DNA from: Aeromonas cavernicola
GTDB taxonomy: Bacteria; Pseudomonadota; Gammaproteobacteria; Enterobacterales; Aeromonadaceae
Assembly (NCBI RefSeq): GCF_002795305.1
Contig: NZ_PGGC01000001.1
Span: forward strand, 1-51,301
Direction: 5' to 3'
Length of the DNA: 51,301 nucleotides
A program made the translations under genes and the position numbers. Shown here piece by piece: positions 26,758 to 36,728 of this stretch (its first letter is position 1; each line of letters starts with the position of its first letter). The notes under the pieces are model-generated. The model had not been told where the DNA came from. It saw nothing but the letters and a program-made list of their open reading frames with translations, and did no database searches.

Positions 26758-26870
26758 TGAAAAAAGAAGACCCTCGCAGTTGCGAGGGTCAAGCCAACGG
26801 AAACGTGCTTAAACAGAGCTTCGTACAACTATAAACCGCACTCTTGCTAGAACGGCTCATAGATTGCACA
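26758..26870 (-). ncRNA. Candidate small RNA (about 110 nt)
   Basis: On the minus strand, TTGACG (26899-26904) and TAAATT (26876-26881) are spaced by 17 bp. About 80 nt after the predicted start comes a terminator with a 9-bp perfect stem (GACCCTCGC, AGTT-type loop) and TTCTTTTTT. No open frame fits between them, and no minus-strand gene lies upstream to need this terminator. The transcript matches no small RNA I recognise. It lies between the helicase and prkA genes, antisense to neither. Confidence 0.5.
26761..26790 (-). terminator. Rho-independent terminator of the candidate small RNA
   Basis: A perfect GACCCTCGC/GCGAGGGTC stem is followed on the minus strand by TTCTTTTTT. On the plus strand no T-tract follows, so it is unlikely to serve the helicase gene. 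Confidence 0.75.
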
Positions 26871-26946
26871 GGGCCAATTTAGTGGAGCCAAAATGTAGCG
26901 TCAATGTAAAAATTAGAGTTTAAAACCTAAAAAATGAAAATTACGC

Positions 26947-26960
26947 TTACGTTAACATAA
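26947..26960. promoter_or_regulatory. 14-bp palindrome, copy 2
   Basis: TTACGTTAACATAA differs by one base from the perfect palindrome at 26718. It lies about 45 bp upstream of the -35 of the candidate small RNA and 340 bp upstream of prkA, so it could control either. Confidence 0.4.
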
Positions 26961-27111
26961 AAACATTTTTATCGATAATCTCAACAACCCACGCCAAGCC
27001 TCAGCTTTGCTTTTCATCGCTTTCGCCACATTGACGATTTTGATTCGCCAATAAACTTTTATTGTTTATGTCTTTGACATTTACCTCACTGTCATGGCAA
27101 AAATAATTTAG

Positions 27112-27141
27112 CAGTCAGTAACATAGCAATGTTGCTGACTG
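27112..27141. repeat. Inverted repeat upstream of prkA
   Basis: CAGTCAGTAACAT and ATGTTGCTGACTG form a 13-bp stem with one wobble and an AGCA loop, about 160 bp before prkA. It lacks a T-tract on the plus strand. It may be a leader structure or a weak minus-strand terminator. Confidence 0.4.
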
Positions 27142-27297
27142 GCCTCCCGCACAAGGATCGGGCTGGTTTCTTCACAATGTCATCAAGCAAATTAGGGATG
27201 GACTACTGGGTACTGTTGACTAGGCTTTAAAAGGATACAGAACAAAAACAGTGATCCACTCTTTTTCAGGGTAAGCGACTATAACGAGGGCAAAGTT

Positions 27298-29220
27298 ATG
27301 GGCATCTTCGAGCATTACCAACAGCGATATGAGAAAGCCAGGGAAGAGGAGTACAGCATCCAGGAGTTTCTGGATATGTGTAAGCAAGATAAATCTTGCT
27401 ATGCCTCCGCTGCCGAACGTCTGTTAACCGCCATTGGCGAACCTGAAATGGTGGATACCTCCGCCAATCCCAGATTAAGCAGACTTTTTTCCAACCGCGT
27501 CGTGGCACGCTATCCCGCCTTCAAGGACTTCTACGGGATGGAAGAGGCCATCGAGCAGATCGTCTCCTACCTCAAACACTCCGCCCAAGGACTGGAGGAG
27601 AAGAAACAGATCCTCTATCTGCTGGGCCCCGTTGGCGGCGGCAAATCCTCGCTGGCAGAGAAGCTCAAATCCTTAATGCAGAAAGTGCCCATCTATCGTA
27701 TCAAGGGTTCACCGGTCAACGATCACCCCTTCTGTCTATTCGATATCGAAGAGGATGGTGAGATCCTAGAAAAAGAGTACGGCATCCCGTGCCGCTACTT
27801 GCGCCCTATTATGTCCCCTTGGGCCGCGAAACGGCTGCATGAATTTGGTGGCGACATTACCAAGTTCAAGGTAGAGAAGGTTAGCCCTTCTATCTTGGAT
27901 CAGATTGCTATCGCCAAAACCGAACCGGGCGATGATAACAACCAAGACATCTCCTCCCTTGTGGGTAAAGTCGACATCCGCATGCTAGAGCATTTCGCCC
28001 AAGATGATGCTGACGCTTATTCCTACTCCGGCGCTTTATGTAAAGCCAACCAAGGGGTCATGGAATTTGTCGAGATGTTCAAGGCGCCGATCAAGGTGCT
28101 GCACCCGCTGCTGACTGCAACCCAAGAGGGGAACTACAACGGTACCGAGGGTCTCTCCGCCCTCCCCTTTGACGGCATTCTGCTAGCCCACTCCAACGAA
28201 TCCGAGTGGCAGCAATTCCGCAACAACAAGAACAACGAAGCCTTTCTCGACCGAGTTTATATCGTCAAGGTGCCTTACTGCCTGCGCGTGTCGGAAGAGG
28301 TGAAGATCTACGAAAAACTGCTGATTAACAGTGAACTGACCGAGGCAAAATGTGCCCCAGGCACCCTTGAGCTACTAGGGCAATTCTCGGTGTTGTCACG
28401 GCTGAAAGAGCCGGAAAACTCCAGCCTCTACTCCAAGATGCGAGTCTATGATGGCGAAAGCCTCAAAGACACCGATCCCAAGGCTAAAAGCTATCAGGAG
28501 TATCGTGACTACGCGGGCGTGGACGAGGGAATGAATGGTCTCTCTACCCGCTTTGCGTTCAAAATCCTTTCCCGCGTCTTCAACTTCGACCACGCGGAGG
28601 TTGCCGCCAACCCGGTGCACCTCTTCTATGTGCTGGAGCAGCAGATCGAGCGAGAGCAGTTCCCGCAAGAGCTGCACGATCGCTACCTTGAGTTCATCAA
28701 GGGCTACCTGACCCCACGCTACGTGGAGTTCATCGGCAAGGAGATCCAGACCGCCTATCTCGAGTCCTACTCCGAGTACGGTCAGAACATCTTCGATCGC
28801 TACGTCACCTACGCCGACTTCTGGATCCAGGATCAAGAGTACCGTGATCCCGAAACCGGCCAGCTGTTTGACCGTGCGTCCCTCAACAGCGAGCTGGAGA
28901 AAATCGAAAAACCCGCCGGGATCAGCAACCCGAAAGATTTCCGCAACGAAATCGTCAACTTTGTGCTGCGTGCCCGGGCCAACAATGCAGGCCGTAACCC
29001 CAACTGGACCAGTTACGAGAAGCTGCGCACCGTGATCGAGAAGAAAATGTTCTCGAACACGGAAGAGCTGCTGCCAGTTATCTCCTTCAACAGCAAAACC
29101 TCAGCCGAGGAGCAGAAGAAGCACGATAACTTTGTCGAACGGATGATGGAGAAAGGCTACACCCGTAAACAGGTGCGTCTGCTCTCCGAATGGTATCTCA
29201 GGGTACGCAAGTCATCCTGA
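27298..29220 (+). CDS. yeaG: PrkA-family serine protein kinase (YeaG)
   Basis: The 640-residue protein is close in length and sequence to E. coli YeaG (644). An AAA-type ATPase module has its P-loop at GPVGGGKSS with Lys116, and a C-terminal PrkA kinase-like domain follows (about 380-630). YeaG acts with YeaH in stationary-phase and nitrogen-starvation adaptation. GAGGG precedes the ATG. It is the first gene of a three-gene unit with yeaH and spoVR/ycgB on the same strand, 23 and 9 bp apart. The long 600-bp upstream region implies elaborate control, but I could not place its promoter. Confidence 0.95.
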   Translation: MGIFEHYQQRYEKAREEEYSIQEFLDMCKQDKSCYASAAERLLTAIGEPEMVDTSANPRLSRLFSNRVVARYPAFKDFYGMEEAIEQIVSYLKHSAQGLEEKKQILYLLGPVGGGKSSLAEKLKSLMQKVPIYRIKGSPVNDHPFCLFDIEEDGEILEKEYGIPCRYLRPIMSPWAAKRLHEFGGDITKFKVEKVSPSILDQIAIAKTEPGDDNNQDISSLVGKVDIRMLEHFAQDDADAYSYSGALCKANQGVMEFVEMFKAPIKVLHPLLTATQEGNYNGTEGLSALPFDGILLAHSNESEWQQFRNNKNNEAFLDRVYIVKVPYCLRVSEEVKIYEKLLINSELTEAKCAPGTLELLGQFSVLSRLKEPENSSLYSKMRVYDGESLKDTDPKAKSYQEYRDYAGVDEGMNGLSTRFAFKILSRVFNFDHAEVAANPVHLFYVLEQQIEREQFPQELHDRYLEFIKGYLTPRYVEFIGKEIQTAYLESYSEYGQNIFDRYVTYADFWIQDQEYRDPETGQLFDRASLNSELEKIEKPAGISNPKDFRNEIVNFVLRARANNAGRNPNWTSYEKLRTVIEKKMFSNTEELLPVISFNSKTSAEEQKKHDNFVERMMEKGYTRKQVRLLSEWYLRVRKSS

Positions 29221-29243
29221 CCCTGACGGTTCAAGGGGGAGTT

Positions 29244-30515
29244 ATGGCGCATTTTATCGACCGCAGGCTCAACGGCAAAAACAAAAGCGCTGTCAATCGG
29301 CAGCGCTTCATCCGCCGCTACAAGAAGCAGATAAAACAAGCGGTCTCGGATGCTGTCTCCAAGCGCAGCATTCAGGACGTAGACAAGGGCGAAAGCATCA
29401 GCATCCCGACCAAAGATATCGGCGAGCCCCATTTTCATCAGGGGCACGGCGGCAAGCGGGAGATGGTGCATCCCGGCAATGACCAGTTCGTCTCCGGCGA
29501 CAAGATTGACCGCCCCAAAGGAGGGGGCGGCGGACAAGGGGCTGGTGAAGGACAAGCCTCCAATCAGGGGGAAGGGGCCGATGATTTCGTGTTCCAGATC
29601 TCCAAAGATGAGTATCTCGATCTGCTGTTTGAAGATCTGGAACTGCCCAGGCTGCAGAAAACCCAGCTCAATCAGCTGATGGAGGTGAAAACCTATCGGG
29701 CGGGCTACACCTCAAACGGGGTGCCCGCCAACATCAACGTGGTGCGTTCCCTGCAAAATTCGCTGGCGCGGCGCATGGCGCTGCAAGCGGGCAAGAAACG
29801 CCAACTGCATGAACTGGAAGATCGGCTGGCCCTGCTGGCCACCGATCCCAACGAACACTTTGCCGAAATAGCGCAGCTCGAGAAGGAGATCCGCGAGCTG
29901 AAACGGCGGATCGACGCAGTCCCCTTTATCGACACCTTCGATCTCAAATTCAACAACTTCGTCAAACGGCCCGTCCCTTCCAGTCAGGCGGTGATGTTCT
30001 GCCTGATGGACGTCTCGGGCTCTATGGACCAAGCCACCAAGGAGATGGCTAAGCGTTTCTATATCCTGCTCTATCTGTTCCTGAGCCGCACGTATAAGAA
30101 CGTCGAGGTGGTTTACATCCGCCACCACACTCAAGCCAAGGAGGTAGACGAGCACGAGTTTTTCTACTCCCAAGAGACCGGCGGCACTATCGTGTCAAGT
30201 GCGCTCAAGATGATGGATGACATTATCACTGAACGTTATCCCGCCAATCAGTGGAACATCTACGCAGCACAAGCATCAGATGGCGATAACTGGGCCGATG
30301 ACTCGCCACAGTGCAAAGAGATCCTCGTGCGCGACATCATGCCGCGAGTCCGTTATTACTCCTACATCGAGATCACTACCCGTGCCCATCAGACTCTGTG
30401 GCACGAGTACGAATCGGTGGCCAGCCAGTTCCCCCACTTTGCGATGGAGCATATTCGCAGGGTCGAGGATATCTATCCGGTGTTCCGCGAACTGTTCAAA
30501 AAGCAAGCGGCATAA
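29244..30515 (+). CDS. yeaH: YeaH, VWA-type partner of PrkA (DUF444)
   Basis: The 423-residue protein begins [19 protein letters not shown] as in E. coli YeaH and has the glycine-rich stretch near residues 92-100. The C-terminal half holds a von Willebrand A-like domain with MIDAS residues at Asp256 (LMDVSGSMD). It is thought to work with YeaG; the precise biochemical role is not settled. I used the ATG after AAGGGGGAG, not the upstream in-frame codon inside yeaG. Confidence 0.95.
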   Translation: MAHFIDRRLNGKNKSAVNRQRFIRRYKKQIKQAVSDAVSKRSIQDVDKGESISIPTKDIGEPHFHQGHGGKREMVHPGNDQFVSGDKIDRPKGGGGGQGAGEGQASNQGEGADDFVFQISKDEYLDLLFEDLELPRLQKTQLNQLMEVKTYRAGYTSNGVPANINVVRSLQNSLARRMALQAGKKRQLHELEDRLALLATDPNEHFAEIAQLEKEIRELKRRIDAVPFIDTFDLKFNNFVKRPVPSSQAVMFCLMDVSGSMDQATKEMAKRFYILLYLFLSRTYKNVEVVYIRHHTQAKEVDEHEFFYSQETGGTIVSSALKMMDDIITERYPANQWNIYAAQASDGDNWADDSPQCKEILVRDIMPRVRYYSYIEITTRAHQTLWHEYESVASQFPHFAMEHIRRVEDIYPVFRELFKKQAA

Positions 30516-30524
30516 GGAGGTCAC

Positions 30525-32036
30525 ATGATCGAAACTGAAAAACGTAGAGCACCGCTCGGTGACGGCCCTGACTGGAACTTCGATCTGCTGGAGACCTATC
30601 ACCAGGAGATCGCCCGCGTTGCCAAAATCTACCAGTTGGATACCTACCCCAACCAGATCGAGGTGATCACCGCGGAACAGATGATGGATGCCTATTCCAG
30701 CGTTGGTATGCCCATCGGTTATCAACATTGGTCGTTCGGCAAGCGCTTTATCCATACCGAACGCAACTACAAGCGTGGCCAGATGGGGCTGGCCTACGAG
30801 ATTGTGATCAACTCAGACCCTTGCATTGCCTACCTGATGGAAGAGAATACCATGCCGATGCAGGCGCTGGTAATGGCTCACGCCTGCTATGGCCACAACT
30901 CGTTTTTCAAGAACAACTATCTGTTCAAAGCCTGGACCGACGCCTCCTCCATCATCGACTATCTGTTGTTTGCCAAGCACTACATCACCGAATGTGAGGA
31001 GAAACACGGCATTGAGGCGGTAGAACAGCTGATAGACTCCTGCCATGCCCTTATGAACTTTGGCGTAGACCGCTACAAACGGCCGCAAAAGATCTCGATG
31101 GCTGAGGAGAAACGGCGGCAGAAGGCGCGAGAAGATTACCTGCAAACCCAAGTTAACGAGCTGTGGCGTACCCTGCCCAAGCAACATAAAGCTGCGGGGG
31201 TGGAGGACAGACGCTACCCCGCTGAACCCCAAGAAAACATTCTCTACTTCATCGAGAAAAACGCCCCGTTGCTGGAACCTTGGCAACGTGAAATCGTGCG
31301 GATCGTGCGCAAGATCAGCCAATATTTCTACCCACAGAAACAGACCCAAGTGATGAATGAAGGATGGGCAACGTTCTGGCACTACACCATCCTCAACCAC
31401 CTCTATGACGAGGGTAAGCTGAGCGATAGGTTTATGATGGAGGTGCTGCACAGCCACACCAACGTGGTCTATCAACCGGCCTACAACAGCCGCTACTACT
31501 CTGGACTCAACCCCTATGCGCTGGGGTTTGCCATGTTTACCGACCTGCGCCGCATCTGCGAGAACCCCACCGAGGAGGACAGATACTGGTTCCCCGATTA
31601 TGCCGGTAGCAACTGGGTCGAAACCCTCCACTTTGCCATGCAAAACTTCAAGGATGAGAGCTTTATCAGCCAGTTCTTAAGCCCGAAAGTGATGCGAGAC
31701 ATGAAGCTGTTCGCCATTGATGATGACGATCTGAAAAACTACCTGAGAGTTGGCGCCATCCACAATGACGAGGGCTACCGCCAGGTACGCAATACTCTGT
31801 CAGCCCAGTACAACCTCAGTAATTTGGAGCCCAACATTCAGGTCTATAACGTTGCGGTGAAGGGAGATAGATCGCTGACCTTGCGCTATGTCCCCCACAA
31901 TCGCATCCCCCTTGGCGACTCGCGCCATGAAGTGCTCAAGCACCTTCATCAACTCTGGGGATTTGACGTGATCCTAGAGCAGGATAACGGTGACCTTCCT
32001 GCCGAGATCATCGGTCGGACCCCAGAACGAAAATAG
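30525..32036 (+). CDS. ycgB: SpoVR-family protein (YcgB)
   Basis: The 503-residue protein has SpoVR family landmarks: HWSFGKRF near residue 66, ALVMAHACYGHNSFFKNN, then QTQVMNEGWATFWHYTIL and YNSRYYSGLNPYALGF. A perfect AAGGAGG site precedes the ATG. SpoVR proteins are RpoS-linked in enterobacteria. Their fusion or co-transcription with yeaG-yeaH in many proteobacteria suggests one functional unit. The biochemical activity is unknown. A terminator follows at once. Confidence 0.95.
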   Translation: MIETEKRRAPLGDGPDWNFDLLETYHQEIARVAKIYQLDTYPNQIEVITAEQMMDAYSSVGMPIGYQHWSFGKRFIHTERNYKRGQMGLAYEIVINSDPCIAYLMEENTMPMQALVMAHACYGHNSFFKNNYLFKAWTDASSIIDYLLFAKHYITECEEKHGIEAVEQLIDSCHALMNFGVDRYKRPQKISMAEEKRRQKAREDYLQTQVNELWRTLPKQHKAAGVEDRRYPAEPQENILYFIEKNAPLLEPWQREIVRIVRKISQYFYPQKQTQVMNEGWATFWHYTILNHLYDEGKLSDRFMMEVLHSHTNVVYQPAYNSRYYSGLNPYALGFAMFTDLRRICENPTEEDRYWFPDYAGSNWVETLHFAMQNFKDESFISQFLSPKVMRDMKLFAIDDDDLKNYLRVGAIHNDEGYRQVRNTLSAQYNLSNLEPNIQVYNVAVKGDRSLTLRYVPHNRIPLGDSRHEVLKHLHQLWGFDVILEQDNGDLPAEIIGRTPERK

Positions 32037-32064
32037 GGGCTTGCGATCATGCTATGCACACATC

Positions 32065-32090
32065 AAGGGCCCACTCTGTGGGCCTTTTTC
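32065..32090 (+). terminator. Terminator of the yeaG-yeaH-ycgB operon
   Basis: GGCCCAC and GTGGGCC pair around a TCT loop, with flanking AA/TT, followed by TTTTTC. It is about 30 bp after the ycgB stop. Confidence 0.85.
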
Positions 32091-32245
32091 CATGCTCAGC
32101 TCAGCCCCCCTTGGACCGTTTACGTAGCCACTACATGCCGACCGGCGGCACGCCATATAGACTGCCGCATGCACCACACCAAAGCGGCAATCACTTAGCA
32201 CTGCTGATGGCTTGGACAAGGTGGCATTGAAGCCAAAGGAGAGAG

Positions 32246-32521
32246 ATGGAACAACTTGAAATCTTCCCACTCCAGAGTCCCTGTATCGGTGTCTGTGAAG
32301 TGAACAATAAAGGCTACTGCAAGGGGTGTCTGCGCAACCGCGAGGAACGCTTTAACTGGCTTACGATGACGCCAGCTCAGCAGCAAGAGGTGATGCGGCT
32401 ATGCCGTGGCCGTAAAGCGCGGGTTGAAACGGCACGCCGCAAGGCTCAAGAGAATCAACACGATAGCCCCCACAACAGTGGCCAAGATGAGCTGCAAGCA
32501 CCACAGGGGTGGGATTTCTAA
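32246..32521 (+). CDS. ydhL: DUF1289 cysteine-rich protein (YdhL)
   Basis: This 91-residue protein carries the DUF1289 signature SPCIGVCEVNNKGYCKGC, with Cys13, Cys17, Cys25 and Cys28 as probable metal ligands, then RNREERFNW. It resembles E. coli YdhL (79 residues). AAGGAGAG precedes the start. The biochemical role is unknown. It is transcribed alone and ends in a strong bidirectional terminator shared with fruA. Confidence 0.88.
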   Translation: MEQLEIFPLQSPCIGVCEVNNKGYCKGCLRNREERFNWLTMTPAQQQEVMRLCRGRKARVETARRKAQENQHDSPHNSGQDELQAPQGWDF

Positions 32522-32539
32522 GCGCACCACATTCCATCT

Positions 32540-32573
32540 AACAACAAGGCGACCCGCAGGTCGCCTTGTTGTT
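32540..32573. terminator. Bidirectional terminator between ydhL and fruA
   Basis: A perfect 15-bp stem (AACAACAAGGCGACC and its complement) closes on a CGCA loop. It sits between convergent genes. Confidence 0.8.
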
Positions 32574-32599
32574 TATCACTGAATCACAATGGTGCTGTA

Positions 32600-34336
32600 T
32601 CACACCATTGCCGAGTTGGCCGATGCATCACTGGGCTTGATCATGGCATACGCCACCCCTGTCAGCGCTGAACCTGCGGCGATCGCCACCACATACATCA
32701 GCACATTGCTGATCGCATGGGGGATAAAGAGCACAAACAGGCCACCGTGAGGAGCAACCAGCTCACAGCCAAACAGCATCGAGAGGGCCCCCGTCAGCGC
32801 CCCGCCGGCCATGCAGGCTGGGATCACCCGCATCGGGTCTTTAGCCGCAAATGGGATGGCCCCTTCAGAGATAAAGCACAGCCCCAGCACAAACGAGGCT
32901 TTACCAGCTTCCTGCTCCGCCTTAATGAACTTGGCACGGGCTAGGAAGGTCGCAATGCCCATCCCCAGCGCAGGCACCATCCCTGCCGCCATCACCGCCG
33001 CCATCGGGGCGTAGGTTTTAGAGGCAAGTAGACCGACCCCAAAGGCGTATGCGGCCTTGTTCACTGGCCCGCCTAAATCGAAACACATCATGGCACCGAT
33101 GATGACGCCGAGCAGCACGGCGTTAGCAGACCCCATGTTGTTCAGAAACACGGTCAAGGCTTTCATGATGTCTGCTACTGGGCCGCCGACCACATAGATC
33201 ATCACTAGGCCCGTGAACAAGCTGGCAACCAGTGGAATGACGAGGATCGGTTTGAGGGCGTCCAAGGTCACCGGCAACCGCAGCTTGTCACTGATGAACT
33301 TAGCGCTGTAGCCGGCCAAGAAACCGGCCACTATGCCGCCGAGGAAACCCGCACCCAGCGAGCTGGCCAGCATCCCACCGATCATGCCAGGGGCAAGGCC
33401 CGGGCGATCGGCGATGGAGTAGGCAATGTACCCCGCCAACAGCGGGATCATCAGGGCAAAGGCCGAGCCACCGCCGATCTTCATCAGCGCAGCAGCCAGC
33501 GTGCCCTCCTCTTTAAATGCCTCAATACCGAAAATAAACGAGAGCGCGATAATCAGCCCCCCCGCCACCACCATCGGCAGCATAAAGGATACGCCGGTCA
33601 ACAAGTGCTTGTAGGGGCCTGCTTTTTCCTCTGTTTTCGGTTGGCTGGCGCCCCTATGGCGATACAGCGTTGCCTCGTGCCACGCCTTGTCGAGCTCGGC
33701 GCGGGTCTTCTTCAGGGCCGCCCCCGTGCTGGTGCGATAAACCGACTTACCATCAAAACGGGCCATCGCCACCTCAATGTCGGTCGCCAAAAACACCAGA
33801 TCAGCGGCGGCAATCTCCTCTGCCGTCAGGGCATCTTGGGCTCCCACTGAGCCTTGGGTCTCGATTCGGATCTGATACCCCAACTGTTTAGCCATGCTCT
33901 TTAGCGCTTCGGCCGACATAAAGGTATGAGCGACCCCAGTTGGGCAGGCGGTCACCGCCACGATGCGCTTACCCGCTGCCGCTGGGGCGACGGCCTCAGT
34001 AGCTGCGGGCGATGTCACGGGATGGCGGTAGACACTGGCCCCGCGGGTGGCGGCAGCCAACAAGGCCGCAGGGTCTTGCAGCGCCAGATCCATGCTGCCC
34101 TGATAGAGCGGCTTGCCATCATAGGCCGCCAGATCGACTGGGGCACTGGCAACCACCAGCACCAGCTCGGCAGCAGCAATCTGCTCCACGCTGGGTGCTT
34201 GGCGGGGCGACATGCTCGCGCCAACGTCAAGGGTGAGCTCCCAGCCTGCCAGCTTGGCCTGCTGTTCTATTCGTTTTGCAGCGAGAAAGCTGGTGGCAAT
34301 GCCCGCTGGGCAAGCCGTAACCAGAATTGCTTTCAT
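32600..34336 (-). CDS. fruA: PTS fructose-specific EIIBC (FruA)
   Basis: FruA transports fructose and phosphorylates it to fructose-1-phosphate. The 578-residue protein has two N-terminal IIB domains. The first carries Cys9 (TACPAGIATSF), the second Cys131 (TACPTGVAHTF, normally the active one in the E. coli enzyme). A IIC membrane domain follows (about 235-565; DLGGPVNKAAYAF, FISEGAIPFAAKDP). It is the last gene of fruBKA and overlaps fruK by 4 bp. Confidence 0.96.
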   Translation of the reverse strand: MKAILVTACPAGIATSFLAAKRIEQQAKLAGWELTLDVGASMSPRQAPSVEQIAAAELVLVVASAPVDLAAYDGKPLYQGSMDLALQDPAALLAAATRGASVYRHPVTSPAATEAVAPAAAGKRIVAVTACPTGVAHTFMSAEALKSMAKQLGYQIRIETQGSVGAQDALTAEEIAAADLVFLATDIEVAMARFDGKSVYRTSTGAALKKTRAELDKAWHEATLYRHRGASQPKTEEKAGPYKHLLTGVSFMLPMVVAGGLIIALSFIFGIEAFKEEGTLAAALMKIGGGSAFALMIPLLAGYIAYSIADRPGLAPGMIGGMLASSLGAGFLGGIVAGFLAGYSAKFISDKLRLPVTLDALKPILVIPLVASLFTGLVMIYVVGGPVADIMKALTVFLNNMGSANAVLLGVIIGAMMCFDLGGPVNKAAYAFGVGLLASKTYAPMAAVMAAGMVPALGMGIATFLARAKFIKAEQEAGKASFVLGLCFISEGAIPFAAKDPMRVIPACMAGGALTGALSMLFGCELVAPHGGLFVLFIPHAISNVLMYVVAIAAGSALTGVAYAMIKPSDASANSAMV

Positions 34337-35319
34337 TGGGCATCTCCTGAGTGCTTGATGGATTGGGAATGAGAATGGATGGCAGCCACGTCCAGCGACT
34401 GCACACGTACCTGTTCCAGTAGTGGGGCCAATGCCGCCTGATCATCAAAACCGACGGCAACCTGACTCACAGCCAGGGCTGATACTGCGGTAGCAAGGCG
34501 CAAGGTCTGCTCTGGCGCCCAGCCAAGGCTAAGCCCATGGGCCAGCCCCGCGACCAGTGAATCGCCGGCACCGACCGTACTGACGACGGTCATGGGGGGT
34601 GGAATAGCCTGCCATATGGCGTCAGGGGTAAACCAGATCACGCCGTCCGCGCCATTGGAGATCACCACATGCGTGATCCCGCGCGCCTGAAGCTGGCGGG
34701 CACACTCGGCCTGCTCGCTTAAGGTCTTGATCGGACGGCCTGCCCACTGTGCAAGCTCCTCCAGATTGGGTTTGACCAAGGTCGGTGCCGCCTTGATCCC
34801 TTCGCTGAAGGCCGCGCCGCTGCAATCGAAAATAACCTGCTTCCCCTTGGCTTTGAGCTGGCGGATCAGCTGGCCGCAGTAGTCAGGATCTACTCCTTTG
34901 GGCAGGCTACCGGCGAGGACAAACCACTCGACTTCGGGTGCCAGTGCATCGAGGGTCTGCTCCAACGCGCTCACCGCGTCGTTCTCAATGGTGAGTCCTG
35001 GCAAGTTAACATCGGTCACTCGGCCTGACTGTTCGGAGATCTTGACGTTGATCCGTGTACTGCCTGCCACGCGAACAAAGTGATCCGCAAGCTCACGCTC
35101 GGCAAATAAAGCGACAAAGCTCTGCTGGTTATCGGCCCCCAGCCAGCCGCTAACCCCCACGTCACGACCCAGATCGCTGAGCACCATGGCCACGTTGATC
35201 CCCTTGCCCGCCGCCCGCAGGTTAGCCTCGCTGACCAAGTTCACCTCACCGAGCGCCAGCGCAGCCAAGCCCGTTGTGAGATCCAGCGCAGGATTGAGGG
35301 TGAGGGTGATGATCTCCAT
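34333..35319 (-). CDS. fruK: 1-phosphofructokinase
   Basis: FruK converts fructose-1-phosphate to fructose-1,6-bisphosphate with ATP. The 328-residue PfkB-family enzyme has the glycine-rich AAGKGINVAMVLSDLG near residue 37 and the C-terminal signature TVGAGDSLVAGLAHG with the catalytic Asp. It overlaps fruB by one base (TGATG) and fruA by four, so all three are translationally coupled. The last 15 residues (HSHSQSIKHSGDAQ) are a non-conserved tail. Confidence 0.96.
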   Translation of the reverse strand: MEIITLTLNPALDLTTGLAALALGEVNLVSEANLRAAGKGINVAMVLSDLGRDVGVSGWLGADNQQSFVALFAERELADHFVRVAGSTRINVKISEQSGRVTDVNLPGLTIENDAVSALEQTLDALAPEVEWFVLAGSLPKGVDPDYCGQLIRQLKAKGKQVIFDCSGAAFSEGIKAAPTLVKPNLEELAQWAGRPIKTLSEQAECARQLQARGITHVVISNGADGVIWFTPDAIWQAIPPPMTVVSTVGAGDSLVAGLAHGLSLGWAPEQTLRLATAVSALAVSQVAVGFDDQAALAPLLEQVRVQSLDVAAIHSHSQSIKHSGDAQ

Positions 35320-36419
35320 CAGTGTGTCCCCTCACCCAGACCTGCGGCGATGGCCACACCGATCCCCTTGAGCGCCGCTTCGGCATCCGCCCCTTCTGCA
35401 CGAAAAGCCAGCCGGTGCCCGCACTTGACCCCCAGTCCAATCACCTTCATCAGGCTCTTGGCAGAGACCGCCTCACCGCTGCCATCAAGATTGGCAACCC
35501 GAATATCGGCCTCATACTCTTTGGCTACCTTGACCAGCATGGCGCCGGGGCGGGCGTGCAAGCCATGGGGGTTCAGGATGGTGAAGGTCTCGGCTAAACC
35601 ACTGGCAGGCCCCGCCTGCAACATGGCCAGCCCGTCGCTGCCAACAAGGGTGGCAAGCTGATCGGCGTCCGCCAATTTGGCCAGATTCTCGAGTTGTGGT
35701 AGATAGCCCCCATCGGCAGCGCACAGCAGCAACAGCGCACTGACTGGTCGTTCACCTGAGCTAAGGGCATGGCTCGGGGTGGCCAACACCCAACCGCTCT
35801 GGGCGGCTTGCGCCCGTGCCAGCCAGATCCCCTCGCCCAGATAGGCCGGTTCGCTTGCCAGCAGGATGCTCACCATGGCAGCGTCGCCCCAGCCCGCAGA
35901 CTTCGCACGCGCCGCCGCCCCCAGCAGCAGCTGATCCCGATCCTCGGCCGGAAAATCAGCCAAGGTGAGGTATTGCACCGCCTTGGCGGCCGTGGCGCCA
36001 GTCAGGATGTGGATGATGGTCTCGGCATCGGTGGCTCCTTGCAATTGAGCGGCGGCCTGCTCGTCCCCCAGCACATGGGTCAGCTGGCGCAAAATGGCCA
36101 AATGCTCATCAGACTTGGCGGCAATCCCGATGGCAATATAGGCGATCTGTCCCTCATCCCACGCAATGCCGTGGGGGAACTGGGCCACCATGACGCCGGT
36201 ACGGTTGACCAGATGCCGGGTGTCGGTGGTGCCGTGGGGAATGGCGATGCCGCTGCCAAGATAGGTCGCTTGCTGCGCTTCGCGGGCCAGCATGCCATCG
36301 ACATAGTCCGCCGCGACCAGACCCGCCTCGGTCAGTTTATCGGCCAGCAGGGCTATCGCCTCGGCCTTGGTGGTGACCGTCTGGCCAAGCAAAATGTGGG
36401 TCGCTTCCAACTTCAACAT
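35319..36419 (-). CDS. fruB: PTS fructose EIIA-HPr fusion (FruB, diphosphoryl transfer protein)
   Basis: FruB carries phosphate from enzyme I to FruA. In its 366 residues the EIIA domain comes first (His62 in [10 protein letters not shown]). A less conserved central module follows, then a C-terminal FPr/HPr domain with His288 ([12 protein letters not shown]) and the conserved Ser region ([14 protein letters not shown]). The ATG after GGGAGA is chosen; it restores the E. coli-like start MLKLEATHI. First gene of fruBKA, divergent from cra/fruR. Confidence 0.96.
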   Translation of the reverse strand: MLKLEATHILLGQTVTTKAEAIALLADKLTEAGLVAADYVDGMLAREAQQATYLGSGIAIPHGTTDTRHLVNRTGVMVAQFPHGIAWDEGQIAYIAIGIAAKSDEHLAILRQLTHVLGDEQAAAQLQGATDAETIIHILTGATAAKAVQYLTLADFPAEDRDQLLLGAAARAKSAGWGDAAMVSILLASEPAYLGEGIWLARAQAAQSGWVLATPSHALSSGERPVSALLLLCAADGGYLPQLENLAKLADADQLATLVGSDGLAMLQAGPASGLAETFTILNPHGLHARPGAMLVKVAKEYEADIRVANLDGSGEAVSAKSLMKVIGLGVKCGHRLAFRAEGADAEAALKGIGVAIAAGLGEGTH

Positions 36420-36574
36420 ACAGGTTCTCCCTCTGCGTCCAGCGGCCCACATGGCCGGTGGCACATCACATTGATAGATGCTGATACGGCATCAGCTGAC
36501 CATAGCCCAAATAACGAGCAGCGCCGCACGCTTCCCGTGACCTCGCTGCTATTTATCGCTGCTTGCTGACAAGC

Positions 36575-36586
36575 TGAATCGTTTCA
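36575..36586. promoter_or_regulatory. FruR/Cra operator 1
   Basis: TGAATCGTTTCA matches the Cra consensus half-palindrome. It lies in the 309-bp spacer between divergent fruB and cra. Confidence 0.85.
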
Positions 36587-36599
36587 CTTAAGCTAAGCC

Positions 36600-36611
36600 T
36601 GAATCGTTTCA
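36600..36611. promoter_or_regulatory. FruR/Cra operator 2
   Basis: An identical TGAATCGTTTCA lies 25 bp from the first, about two and a half helical turns away. The pair probably gives fructose-1-phosphate-responsive repression of fruBKA and autoregulation of cra. Confidence 0.85.
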
Positions 36612-36728
36612 GCTCGTTGTGCAAGTCCCGACAACAGAGCGCTGTCAATGATATGATCCCGCGCACATTTTTCAGTGCCTCCCCTTGGCAGGGTACGCGG
36701 GCCTGGTAACGCAAGCAGAGCCACTATG

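Noticed and set aside
30813-31643. 276-residue open frame on the minus strand
   Set aside because: It is fully antisense to the conserved ycgB gene and has no recognisable motifs.
35769-36569. 266-residue open frame on the plus strand
   Set aside because: It is antisense to fruB and runs over the fruB promoter region; the protein is low-complexity.
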